Positions 20,869 to 28,669 of a DNA stretch of 64,000 nt are shown here, one piece after another. The notes beneath the pieces are model-generated. The model searched no databases. It saw only the letters and a program-made list of their open reading frames with translations, and was not told the origin of the DNA. Source of the stretch: Sphingomicrobium clamense (lineage in GTDB: Bacteria > Pseudomonadota > Alphaproteobacteria > Sphingomonadales > Sphingomonadaceae). A program made the translations under genes and the position numbers. How positions within the stretch are numbered: position 1 is the stretch's first letter; every line of letters starts with the position of its first letter. Where the stretch lies: positions 604,001 through 668,000 of the forward strand of contig NZ_JAHVAH010000001.1 of assembly GCF_019264355.1 (NCBI RefSeq), written 5' to 3'.

Positions 20869-22668
20869 TTGAGCAAGTATCAGATCATCGATCATACCTA
20901 TGACGTCGTCGTGGTGGGCGCGGGCGGTTCGGGCCTTCGCGCGACCATGGGCGCGGCCGAAAAGGGTCTCAAGACCGCCTGCGTGACCAAGGTCTTCCCG
21001 ACCCGTTCGCACACGGTCGCGGCGCAGGGCGGCATCGCCGCCAGCCTCGGCAATATGGGTCCGGACCACTGGACCTGGCACATGTACGATACCGTCAAGG
21101 GCTCCGACTGGCTCGGAGATCAGGACGCGATCGAATATCTCTGCCGCGAGGCGCCTGCCGCAGTCTATGAACTCGAACATGCCGGCATGCCGTTCAGCCG
21201 CACCGAAGAGGGCGAGATCTACCAGCGCGCGTTCGGTGGCATGACCCAGAATATGGGCGAAGGCCCCGCCGCGCAGCGCACCTGCGCCGCCGCCGACCGC
21301 ACCGGTCACGCCATGCTCCACACGCTCTACCAGCAGAGCCTGAAGTATGACGCCGACTTCTTCATCGAATATTTCGCGCTCGACCTGATCATGGAAGACG
21401 GCGTGTGCCGCGGTCTCGTGGCGCTGTGCCTCGACGACGGGTCGATCCACCGCTTCCGTGCGCAGGCCGTGGTGCTCGCCACCGGCGGCTATGGCCGCTG
21501 CTATTTCTCGGCGACCTCGGCGCACATCTGCACGGGTGACGGCAATGCCATGGTGCTGCGCGCCGGCCTGCCGCTCCAGGACATGGAGTTCGTCCAGTTC
21601 CATCCGACCGGCATTTACGGCGCGGGCGTGCTCATCACCGAGGGCGCACGTGGCGAAGGCGGCTACCTCACTAATTCCGAGGGCGAACGCTTCATGGAAC
21701 GCTACGCCCCGTCGGCCAAGGACCTCGCCTCGCGCGACGTCGTCAGCCGCTCGATGGCGATGGAAATCCGCGAGGGTCGCGGCGTCGGCAAGGAGGGGGA
21801 TCATATCCACCTCCACCTCAATCATATCGACCCCAACATCCTCGCGCAGCGCCTGCCGGGCATCACCGAAACCGCGAAGATCTTTGCGGGCGTCGATTTG
21901 ACCAAAAAGCCGATCCCGGTCGTGCCGACGGTCCACTATAATATGGGCGGCATCCCGACCAATTATCACGGCGAAGTCGTGACGCTGAAGGACGGTAATC
22001 CCGACCATGTCGTGCCGGGCCTGTTCGCGGTCGGCGAAGCGGCCTGCGTGTCGGTGCACGGCGCCAACCGCCTTGGCTCGAACAGCCTGATCGACCTCGT
22101 CGTGTTCGGCCGTGCGGCCGGTCATCGCCTTGCCGAAGTGATCGAGCCGGGCAAGGCCGGTCCCAACCTCAAGGCCGATTCCGCGGATCTCGCGCTCTCG
22201 CGTCTCGACCATTTCCGTCACGCCGAGGGCGATCGCAAGACCAGCGAGATCCGTCTCGACATGCAGAAGACGATGCAGGCCGACTGTGCCGTCTTCCGCA
22301 CCGAGCGCACGCTCGAGGAAGGCGTTAAGAAGATCGACGGGATCTTCTCCTCGATGCAGGACGTGTCGGTCGCCGACCGCTCGCTCATCTGGAATAGCGA
22401 CCTCGTCGAAACGCTCGAACTCGACAACATGTTGAGCCAAGCCAAGGCCACGATCCAGCTTGCCGACAACCGCAAGGAAAGCCGCGGCGCGCACATGCAC
22501 GAGGACTTCCCCGATCGCGACGACGCGAACTGGATGAAGCACTCGCTCATCTGGGTCGACGGCTGGGGCGGCAAGGGCGGCGAGACCCGGATCGACTACC
22601 GCCCGGTCCACGAATATACGCTGACCGACGACGTCAGCTATATCGAGCCGAAGAAGCGGGTCTACTAG
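20869..22668 (+). CDS. sdhA: succinate dehydrogenase flavoprotein subunit SdhA
   Basis: 599 residues. The dinucleotide fold [11 protein letters not shown] is at 15-25; [10 protein letters not shown] (46-55) contains His48, which binds FAD covalently; active-site blocks HPTGIYGAG and the C-terminal [18 protein letters not shown] follow. It oxidises succinate to fumarate in complex II. The start is TTG with GGAG 8 nt upstream, which fits the N-terminus of homologues (MSKYQIIDH). No sdhB follows; a hairpin terminator and creD come next, so the iron-sulfur subunit must be encoded elsewhere. Confidence 0.97.
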   Translation: MSKYQIIDHTYDVVVVGAGGSGLRATMGAAEKGLKTACVTKVFPTRSHTVAAQGGIAASLGNMGPDHWTWHMYDTVKGSDWLGDQDAIEYLCREAPAAVYELEHAGMPFSRTEEGEIYQRAFGGMTQNMGEGPAAQRTCAAADRTGHAMLHTLYQQSLKYDADFFIEYFALDLIMEDGVCRGLVALCLDDGSIHRFRAQAVVLATGGYGRCYFSATSAHICTGDGNAMVLRAGLPLQDMEFVQFHPTGIYGAGVLITEGARGEGGYLTNSEGERFMERYAPSAKDLASRDVVSRSMAMEIREGRGVGKEGDHIHLHLNHIDPNILAQRLPGITETAKIFAGVDLTKKPIPVVPTVHYNMGGIPTNYHGEVVTLKDGNPDHVVPGLFAVGEAACVSVHGANRLGSNSLIDLVVFGRAAGHRLAEVIEPGKAGPNLKADSADLALSRLDHFRHAEGDRKTSEIRLDMQKTMQADCAVFRTERTLEEGVKKIDGIFSSMQDVSVADRSLIWNSDLVETLELDNMLSQAKATIQLADNRKESRGAHMHEDFPDRDDANWMKHSLIWVDGWGGKGGETRIDYRPVHEYTLTDDVSYIEPKKRVY

Positions 22669-22692
22669 CTCCTACTCGGCTTGAATTCAGGA

Positions 22693-22720
22693 GGGCGCGC
22701 CATCTTCGGACGGCGCGCCC
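22693..22720 (+). terminator. hairpin terminator after sdhCDA
   Basis: Perfect 9-bp stem GGGCGCGCC / GGCGCGCCC with a 10-base loop (ATCTTCGGAC), followed by TTCTT. It lies 25 bp past the sdhA stop, and the T tract is short, so intrinsic strength is moderate. It marks the end of the sdh transcript. Confidence 0.65.
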
Positions 22721-22827
22721 TTCTTGCGCCTGCGCCCCATTCGTCGCACGCTCCCTTGACGACGAGCAATTCTATAGACGAACCGTTGAACCGTGCATAT
22801 TCGTCGACGAGTTGAGGGAGAATGAGG

Positions 22828-24207
22828 ATGGGCTGGCGTAGTGGCGAGAAGACCCCAGGGCAAAAACTGGCGATCGCAATTCTCGTAGGATTGTTGCTCG
22901 CCATCCCGCTCTTCTCCGTCTGGGCGTTGGTTTACGACCGCCAGACACAGTCCCAGGCCGCCGTCAGCTCGATCACCGAGGGATGGGGAGGCGAGCAGGC
23001 GCTGGCCGGTCCCGTGCTCGCCATTCCCTACACGGCCACCCGGCAGGAAACGCGGGTCGAGGACGGACGGCGCATCACGACGGCGCGTCAGGTGACGTCG
23101 GAGATGATCCTGTCGCCCGAAGCGCTCGATCTCGACATTGCGCTCGACCCCGACCGCCGCAAACGCTCGATTTACGAAGCGGTCGTCTATGACGGCGATG
23201 CGTCGGGTCAGGCGCGCTTCGCCTTCCCGCCCGATCTCGATCGCTACGATATCGATCCCGACAGCCTGCGGCTCGATGATGCCGAGCTGCGCTTCGGGAT
23301 CAGCGATCCCAAGGGGCTCGGCGCCAATCCCGAAGTCTCGGTCGACGGCACCGCGCAGCGGCTCCAGCCGGGCGGCGGCTCGAAGGGCGGTTCGGGCTTC
23401 TTCGCCTTCGTCGATGCCAGCGCCTTGCGCGACGGCGCGATGGTCGCCGACTTCTCTTACGGCTTTCGCGGGTCGAGCGCAGTGGCATTGAAGCCGACCG
23501 CCGGCTCCACCCGCTGGAAAGTCTCCTCGCCCTGGCCGCATCCCAGCTTCACCGGGGCCTTCATCCCCGACGAGCATTCGACCAATTCGAGCGGCTTCGA
23601 CGCGCAATATCGCATCGGCAACCTTTCGCTCGGCAAGAGCCTGGTCAATCTGGATGGCGGCAACGACACGCCCCGGATCGACCGTGCCGGGCGCGGCGGC
23701 CAGCTGGTCGACAATGGTCACCAGCTCGCGGTGATCGACCTGATCCAGCCGGTCGATCTCTATTCGCGGGTCAATCGCGCGACCAAGTACGGCTTCCTGC
23801 ACATCGGCTTCACCTTCCTCGCGCTGCTGATGTTCGACGTCATTGGCGGGCGTCGCATTTCGGCGGTCGCCTATTTGCTGGTTGGCGCGGCGCTGGTGCT
23901 CTTCTTCGTGCTGCTGCTGGCCTTCGCCGAGGTGATCGGGTTCGCGCCCGCTTATGTCGTCGCATCACTCGCCATCGTGGGGCTGGTGACCGCCTATAGC
24001 GCGGCCATTCTCGGCAGTTGGCGAAGGGCGATCGCGGTGAGCGGGCTACTCGCCTTGCTCTACGCAGCGCTCTATATCCTGCTTGGGCTCGAGGAATTCT
24101 CGCTGCTTATCGGCTCGCTGATGATCTTCGCGGCGCTCGCGGCGGTGATGTACACCACCCGCAACCTCGACTGGAGCCGCGAACGCGCGCTTCCAGAAGA
24201 GGTCTAG
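22828..24207 (+). CDS. creD: cell envelope integrity protein CreD
   Basis: 459 residues. One N-terminal membrane helix (about 13-34) precedes a large periplasmic domain (about 35-310) with PVLAIPY and PHPSFTGAFIP, then a C-terminal bundle of about six helices starting YGFLHIGFTFLALLMF, the CreD layout. In enterobacteria and Pseudomonas, CreD is induced by the CreBC system under cell-wall stress; no creBC is present here. GAGGGAG at 22814-22820 is too close to the ATG at 22822 but well spaced for the ATG at 22828, which I chose. Confidence 0.88.
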   Translation: MGWRSGEKTPGQKLAIAILVGLLLAIPLFSVWALVYDRQTQSQAAVSSITEGWGGEQALAGPVLAIPYTATRQETRVEDGRRITTARQVTSEMILSPEALDLDIALDPDRRKRSIYEAVVYDGDASGQARFAFPPDLDRYDIDPDSLRLDDAELRFGISDPKGLGANPEVSVDGTAQRLQPGGGSKGGSGFFAFVDASALRDGAMVADFSYGFRGSSAVALKPTAGSTRWKVSSPWPHPSFTGAFIPDEHSTNSSGFDAQYRIGNLSLGKSLVNLDGGNDTPRIDRAGRGGQLVDNGHQLAVIDLIQPVDLYSRVNRATKYGFLHIGFTFLALLMFDVIGGRRISAVAYLLVGAALVLFFVLLLAFAEVIGFAPAYVVASLAIVGLVTAYSAAILGSWRRAIAVSGLLALLYAALYILLGLEEFSLLIGSLMIFAALAAVMYTTRNLDWSRERALPEEV

Positions 24208-24216
24208 GCTTGGCGC

Positions 24217-24241
24217 AGGGGAGCGGCTAAGCCGCTCCCCT
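24217..24241. repeat. 11-bp perfect hairpin abutting the LOG-family start codon
   Basis: Arm AGGGGAGCGGC (24217-24227), loop TAA, arm GCCGCTCCCCT (24231-24241), and the next base begins the ATG of the downstream gene. There is no T tract. The only purine-rich Shine-Dalgarno-like segment upstream of that ATG (AGGGGAG) lies in the 5' arm and would be locked in the stem. It could be a creD terminator, a translation-blocking structure, or both. Confidence 0.6.
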
Positions 24242-25129
24242 ATGTCAAAAGATCATCATCACAATCCGCGCGATCCGGTCTTCCCTTCGTCGAAGTCCGA
24301 CGCGGCCGCGGCCAAGACCACCCTTTCCAGCCCGCAGACCGAAAGCGAAGCCTACAAGCTCGCCTTCCAGGACACCGATTTCCTGCTGCGCGACGATCTG
24401 CGCTCGGTGCGCTTCCAGCTCGAGATGCTCAAGCCCGAGCTGCTGATGAACGAGGCGGACATCGAAACGCTGTTCGTCATGTACGGGTCGGCACGCGTGC
24501 CCGAGCCTGCCAAGGCGCAGGCATTGCTCGATGCGGCAGAGACCGAATGGGACCGCAAGGTTGCCGAGCGTCTCGTTGCCAAGTCCCGTTATTACGAGGA
24601 AGCGCGCAAGCTCGCCCGCATCGCCTCGCGTTTTCCGGTCGACGAGAATGGCAAGCGTCACTTCGTCGTCACATCGGGTGGCGGGCCCAGCTTCATGGAA
24701 GCCGCCAATCGCGGGGCGCATGACGAGGGCAAGGAATCGATCGGGCTCAATATCGTGCTTCCGCACGAACAGCTGCCCAACGAATATGTCACCCCGGACC
24801 TCAGCTTCCAGTTCCACTACTTCGCGCTGCGCAAGATGCATTTCCTCATGCGCGCGCGTGCCGTCGCGGTCTTCCCGGGCGGGTTCGGGACGTTTGACGA
24901 ACTGTTCGAACTGCTGACCCTCGTCCAGACCGGCAAGGTGCGCGAAATGCCCATCCTGCTGTTCGGCAAGGAAGAGTTCTGGGACCGCGTGTTCGACTTC
25001 GACGCCCTCGCGCTCGAAGGCACGATTTCGAAGGGCGACCTCGACCTCATCACCTGGTGCGAGACGGCCGAGGAAGCCTGGGCCGAAGTCTGCAACTATT
25101 ACGATGTCTGCGGGGCGGTGCAGCCCTAG
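24242..25129 (+). CDS. LOG family protein (TIGR00730-type Rossmann fold nucleotidase)
   Basis: 295 residues. A low-complexity N-terminal tail of about 40 residues (with HHH) precedes the LOG fold: YGSAR (81-85), TSGGGPSFMEAANRGA (144-159), RKMHFL and the signature PGGFGTFDE (212-220). LOG proteins cleave nucleoside 5'-monophosphates to base and ribose phosphate, as in cytokinin activation or PpnN-type purine control. Long-tailed bacterial forms resemble the PpnN side more than the plant-type enzyme, but this is not decided. A perfect hairpin abuts the start codon, and the stop is shared with the convergent DUF1801 gene through CTAG. Confidence 0.88.
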   Translation: MSKDHHHNPRDPVFPSSKSDAAAAKTTLSSPQTESEAYKLAFQDTDFLLRDDLRSVRFQLEMLKPELLMNEADIETLFVMYGSARVPEPAKAQALLDAAETEWDRKVAERLVAKSRYYEEARKLARIASRFPVDENGKRHFVVTSGGGPSFMEAANRGAHDEGKESIGLNIVLPHEQLPNEYVTPDLSFQFHYFALRKMHFLMRARAVAVFPGGFGTFDELFELLTLVQTGKVREMPILLFGKEEFWDRVFDFDALALEGTISKGDLDLITWCETAEEAWAEVCNYYDVCGAVQP

Positions 25130-25602
25130 GCGCGCTTGCCCTTGCCCAGCGCCGCTTCGCGTTCGGCGATGGCGGCCTCGGCGAACTCTTCGGGGCCGAT
25201 GTCGATGGCATCGGCCACCGCGTCCCATTCGATGTCGTCCATCTGCTGGAACCGGATACAGCTCTTGCCCATGTCGAGTTTCTTGCCGGCCTTCGCGTGT
25301 GCGTCGAGCAGCGCCGCCTTGCGCTCTTCATTCATGTAGGCGCACATGATGTAGAGGCCGATATGCCGTTTTTGCGCCGCCACCGCAGCGAACATCAGCG
25401 GCTTCTTGTTGTAGGTCGGGCCCGAGACCTCGAGCGGCACTTCCCAGGTCGGGAAGCCCCACGTCATCGCCTCGTCATAGCCGTCGGGGACCAGCGCGCG
25501 CATTTTCTCGACCACCGCGCGAAACGTCTCGCGGCGCTTGTCGTCGACACTGTCGATATAGTCGGCGACCGAAGCAGCGTTCCTGTCTCCGGCCGTCTGC
25601 AT
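25126..25602 (-). CDS. DUF1801 domain-containing protein
   Basis: 158 residues from the ATG at 25602. Blocks ASVADYIDSVDDKRRE, DEAMTWGFPTW and CAYMNEERKAALL, with MGKSCIRFQ near the end, match the DUF1801/YdhG-like family of small soluble proteins. Function is not established. It starts one base after the stop of the cytochrome c gene, so it is cotranscribed with it. The longer frame upstream lies within that gene and is rejected. Confidence 0.8.
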   Translation of the reverse strand: MQTAGDRNAASVADYIDSVDDKRRETFRAVVEKMRALVPDGYDEAMTWGFPTWEVPLEVSGPTYNKKPLMFAAVAAQKRHIGLYIMCAYMNEERKAALLDAHAKAGKKLDMGKSCIRFQQMDDIEWDAVADAIDIGPEEFAEAAIAEREAALGKGKRA

Positions 25603-25603
25603 C

Positions 25604-26269
25604 CTACGCTTCCGGAACTTCCTGGCCACCATCCGAGCTGCCGTCGTCGGCGTCGGTCGTGGCTTCGTCGAGCACCGGCACGTCTTCCGCCTTCTGCGCA
25701 TCTTCGCCCATCGCATCCTCGGCAGCCGCTTCCTCGGCTTCCTCAGGCGGGGGCGGGGGCACGGCCAGCGGGTTCGACGTCTGCTGGTTCAAATAGAGAA
25801 GGAGATCGGCGCGATCCTGCTCGTCCGAAAGACCGGCGAAGGTCATCTTCGTGCCCGGAGCATAGCTGCGCGGGCTGGCGATCCAGGCGTCCATCTCTTC
25901 CCAGGTCCAGTTGCCTTCCTTCGAAGCCAGCGCATCCGAATAGGCAAAGCCCGGAACACCGGCGATGTCGCCGCCCATCGTGCCGTAGAGCGCGGGGCCG
26001 AGCCCGTTGGCACCGCCCTGGTTGATCGAGTGGCAGGCCGCACAGCGCGCGAAGACCGCTTCGCCGCGCGCCGCATCGGCGCTCGCGAGGTAGAAGGCGA
26101 CCGGCTTGGCTTCCTCGGCACCCGCTTCCAGCTCGACGCCTTCGATCGGATAGCCCATCGTTTCCGGACGGTCGCCGTGGAACATCTCACCGGTGAGGAT
26201 GGTGCCGCCCAGCGCGATGATTCCCGCGAACAGGACCCAGCCGGCGATCGTATTGTTGCGGTCGTCCAT
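25604..26269 (-). CDS. membrane-anchored c-type cytochrome (CycM-like)
   Basis: 221 residues. An uncleaved N-terminal helix (about 9-28, GWVLFAGIIALGGTILTG) anchors the protein, followed by GEMFHGDRPETMGYPIEG, typical of alphaproteobacterial membrane cytochrome c. Heme attachment is CAACH (76-80), and the axial methionine is likely in APGTKMTFAG. Unlike standard CycM, the last 55 residues form an acidic, proline- and alanine-rich tail. It probably carries electrons from the bc1 complex to an oxidase. Start chosen at 26269 (MDDRNN) because homologues begin there. Confidence 0.88.
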   Translation of the reverse strand: MDDRNNTIAGWVLFAGIIALGGTILTGEMFHGDRPETMGYPIEGVELEAGAEEAKPVAFYLASADAARGEAVFARCAACHSINQGGANGLGPALYGTMGGDIAGVPGFAYSDALASKEGNWTWEEMDAWIASPRSYAPGTKMTFAGLSDEQDRADLLLYLNQQTSNPLAVPPPPPEEAEEAAAEDAMGEDAQKAEDVPVLDEATTDADDGSSDGGQEVPEA

Positions 26270-26335
26270 GATACCTCTTTGACAAGCTTGAAAGTGAAGT
26301 GTTGGCCAGCCCCTTAAAGGGGCTTGCGGCAATCA

Positions 26336-27331
26336 TCAAGAAACTAAGGTCATTGCTTCCACGACCTTGGCATAGAGCGTGGGCAGTCCCGCCTCGTCGA
26401 TACGGTCGATCGGCTGCCACCAGCCCTCGCCCTCGGGCGGCACGTCGCGCGGCTCGATCGCCAGCGTCAGCGCGAAGTGGGTAAAGACATGGCGCACCGC
26501 CTGCTCGGGCTCTTCGGGCCACGCCCCGTCCGTCCATTCGCTTCCCGGCAGCGCCGCCATCCCGCCCAGCATGCCTTTGGCCGGACGCCGCACCAGCCAC
26601 ACTGCCCCGTCGCGCTCGATCCACCACGCAGTCCCGCGGCGCTCGGGCCGCGCTTTGCGAACCTTAGGCGCCGGAATCGCCTCGGGCGCGCCGGTCGCGA
26701 AGGCCGCGCAGTCCCCGCTCACCGGGCACTCCCCACAGCGTGGAGTCTTAGGCCGGCAGATGGTCGCGCCCAGGTCCATCATCGCCTGCGCAAAATCGCC
26801 AGCGCGCTCCTTCGGCCACAGCGCCCGCGCCGCGTCGTGCACCTCGGATCGCGTCTCGGCGAGCGGCCCCTCGATCCCTTCGATTCGCGCCACCACCCGC
26901 TCGACATTGGTGTCGATCGGCACCGAATCGGCATCGAAGGCGATCGCCGCGATGGCCGCGGCGGTATAGGCGCCGATGCCCGGCAATTCGCGCAACCCCG
27001 CCTCGTCCTCGGGAAAGCCCCCCAGTGCGACGACCTGCTGCGCACAGCCATGCAGGTTTCGCGCCCGCGCATAATAGCCGAGCCCCGCCCACTCGGCGAG
27101 CAGCACTTCGCGGCTGGCGCTCGCCAAGTCACTGACTTCAGGCCACTTTTCGATGAATCGGGCAAAGCGCGGCGTCACCGTCGCCACCGTCGTCTGCTGC
27201 AGCATCACCTCGCTCAGCCAGACGTGATAGGGGTCGGGACGCCTGTTGCTGCCGGGTCGCACCCGCCACGGCAAATCGCGGGCGTGGTCGCGATAATGTT
27301 CGAGCAGGCGATTCTTCCAATTGGCGGACAC
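26336..27331 (-). CDS. mutY: A/G-specific adenine glycosylase MutY
   Basis: 331 residues. The catalytic domain has Glu41 in WLSEVMLQQT, the helix-hairpin-helix LPGIGAYTAAAI, and Asp140 in VPIDTNVERV. The iron-sulfur ligands are C192, C199, C202 and C208 (C-x6-C-x2-C-x5-C). A Nudix-like C-terminal domain recognises 8-oxoG. MutY removes adenine mispaired with 8-oxoguanine. The start is a GTG at 27331 that matches the family N-terminus; there is no better in-frame start. It is divergent from dciA with very little space between them, so the promoters must overlap. Confidence 0.95.
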   Translation of the reverse strand: MSANWKNRLLEHYRDHARDLPWRVRPGSNRRPDPYHVWLSEVMLQQTTVATVTPRFARFIEKWPEVSDLASASREVLLAEWAGLGYYARARNLHGCAQQVVALGGFPEDEAGLRELPGIGAYTAAAIAAIAFDADSVPIDTNVERVVARIEGIEGPLAETRSEVHDAARALWPKERAGDFAQAMMDLGATICRPKTPRCGECPVSGDCAAFATGAPEAIPAPKVRKARPERRGTAWWIERDGAVWLVRRPAKGMLGGMAALPGSEWTDGAWPEEPEQAVRHVFTHFALTLAIEPRDVPPEGEGWWQPIDRIDEAGLPTLYAKVVEAMTLVS

Positions 27332-27358
27332 GGCATCGCTATGGCATGGTCGCCCCCT

Positions 27359-27880
27359 ATGGCCAATCGCCGACCTTCCCGCGCGAAAGCGAACGATGAC
27401 GACAAGCGCGTCAACGGCGTGCGCCGCGCGGGCGATATTGTCGGCGATATTGGCGGCGTGGCGTTCAAGAAGTTCGGCTTCGTACAGGGCGCGATCGTGC
27501 ATCGCTGGCCCGAAATCGTCGGCGCCAAATATGCGCGCTCCAGCCTGCCCGAAGCGATCAAGTTCCCGCGCGGGACCAAGTCGAACGGCACGCTGACCCT
27601 GCTCGTCGAAGGCGCGCAGGCGCCGCTCTACCAGCACCTCGCGCCGATGATCATCGACAAGGTCAATGCCTTCTTCGGCTACCCCGCCATCGCCAACGTG
27701 GTCTTTCGCCAGGGTCGCCTGCCGCTCGAGGCCAAGCGTCCCGAGCGCCCCACTTTGCGCGAGGTCCCCAAGGAATTGGGAGAGGGCCTGCGCGAAATAT
27801 CCGATCCCGAATTGCGGGCCTGTCTCGAATCGCTGGCGGCCGGGCTGGCGGGCTCGAAGGGTCCCCCGAAGATTTCATGA
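27359..27880 (+). CDS. dciA: DciA family protein (DUF721), helicase loader candidate
   Basis: 173 residues. The basic N-terminus (MANRRPSRAK) is followed by the DUF721 core: FVQGAIVHRWPEIVGAKYARSS, the SNGTLTLLVEGA strand and LAPMIIDKVNAFFGY. DciA is the replicative-helicase operator in bacteria without DnaC. A second in-frame ATG at 27341 would add six residues. Its TGA overlaps the next start (ATGA). The pairing with mutY and smc groups genome-maintenance genes. Confidence 0.88.
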   Translation: MANRRPSRAKANDDDKRVNGVRRAGDIVGDIGGVAFKKFGFVQGAIVHRWPEIVGAKYARSSLPEAIKFPRGTKSNGTLTLLVEGAQAPLYQHLAPMIIDKVNAFFGYPAIANVVFRQGRLPLEAKRPERPTLREVPKELGEGLREISDPELRACLESLAAGLAGSKGPPKIS

Positions 27881-28641
27881 TGGAGAACCAAGTGAAGCGA
27901 ATTGCCAAAACCACCGCCGCACTGCTCGCGTGCACCATGGCCACCGCCTGCAATGGCGAAGCGACGGGCACGGTCGAGGCGCCGACCGCACCGGTCGAAA
28001 CCGTCGCCGCGCCCGACGGCCAGGCGTGGAGCGACGTCGTCACCAAGACCGAGGCGGGCGGCTATGTCATGGGCAACCCCGACGCGCCGGTGAAGCTGAT
28101 CGAATATGGCTCGCTCACTTGCGGCGCCTGCGCGCGCTTCGAGCTCGCCGGGGCCGAAGAGCTGGTCCAGCAATATGTCGAAACCGGCCGCGTCAGCTGG
28201 GAATTCCGCAACTTCATCCGCGATCCCATCGACATGACCGCCGCGCTGATCGCGCGCTGCGGCACGACCGAGCAATATTTCCCCTTCCAGCGCGCCTTGT
28301 TCCAGAACCAGCAGGACTGGGCGGGCAAGGGCTACCAGTACCTCCAGTCCAACTCGACCGCCAACATGGCGCCAGAGGAAGTGTTCAAGACGCTGGCCGA
28401 AGTGACGGGCCTCAAGACCTTCGCCGCACAGCGCGGTATCTCGCCCGCCAAGGTCGATGCCTGCCTTGCCGAACCGGGCGCCGCCGACGTGCTGCTCGCC
28501 ATGAACGAGACGGCGAACAGCGATTACGGGGTCAACTCGACCCCCACGCACATCGTCAACGGCGTCACGCAGCCCAGCAGCGCGGCGCAATGGGAGGGCC
28601 TCGGCCCGGTCATCGCCACCGCCGTGGGCGACGCGTCGTAA
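27877..28641 (+). CDS. thioredoxin-fold (DsbA-like) lipoprotein
   Basis: 254 residues. The signal peptide ends at lipobox Cys25 (MATAC), so it is predicted to be a periplasmic lipoprotein. The thioredoxin fold carries the redox motif C82-G-A-C85, then EFRNFIRDPID and the cis-proline STPTH, as in DsbA-type proteins of alphaproteobacteria. It probably oxidises or isomerises disulfides together with the DsbB encoded at 40.4-40.9 kb. GGAG at 27882-27885 is well placed for a GTG at 27892, which would give a shorter start (MKRIAK); I give the longer frame, which overlaps dciA by 4 bp. Confidence 0.87.
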   Translation: MMENQVKRIAKTTAALLACTMATACNGEATGTVEAPTAPVETVAAPDGQAWSDVVTKTEAGGYVMGNPDAPVKLIEYGSLTCGACARFELAGAEELVQQYVETGRVSWEFRNFIRDPIDMTAALIARCGTTEQYFPFQRALFQNQQDWAGKGYQYLQSNSTANMAPEEVFKTLAEVTGLKTFAAQRGISPAKVDACLAEPGAADVLLAMNETANSDYGVNSTPTHIVNGVTQPSSAAQWEGLGPVIATAVGDAS

Positions 28642-28669
28642 GCCATCTTGAGGGGGGAGATTTGCTAAG

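Noticed and set aside
26477..27358. Upstream extension of the dciA frame across mutY
   Set aside because: The extension is antisense to mutY; DUF721 homology and codon pattern begin only at 27359.
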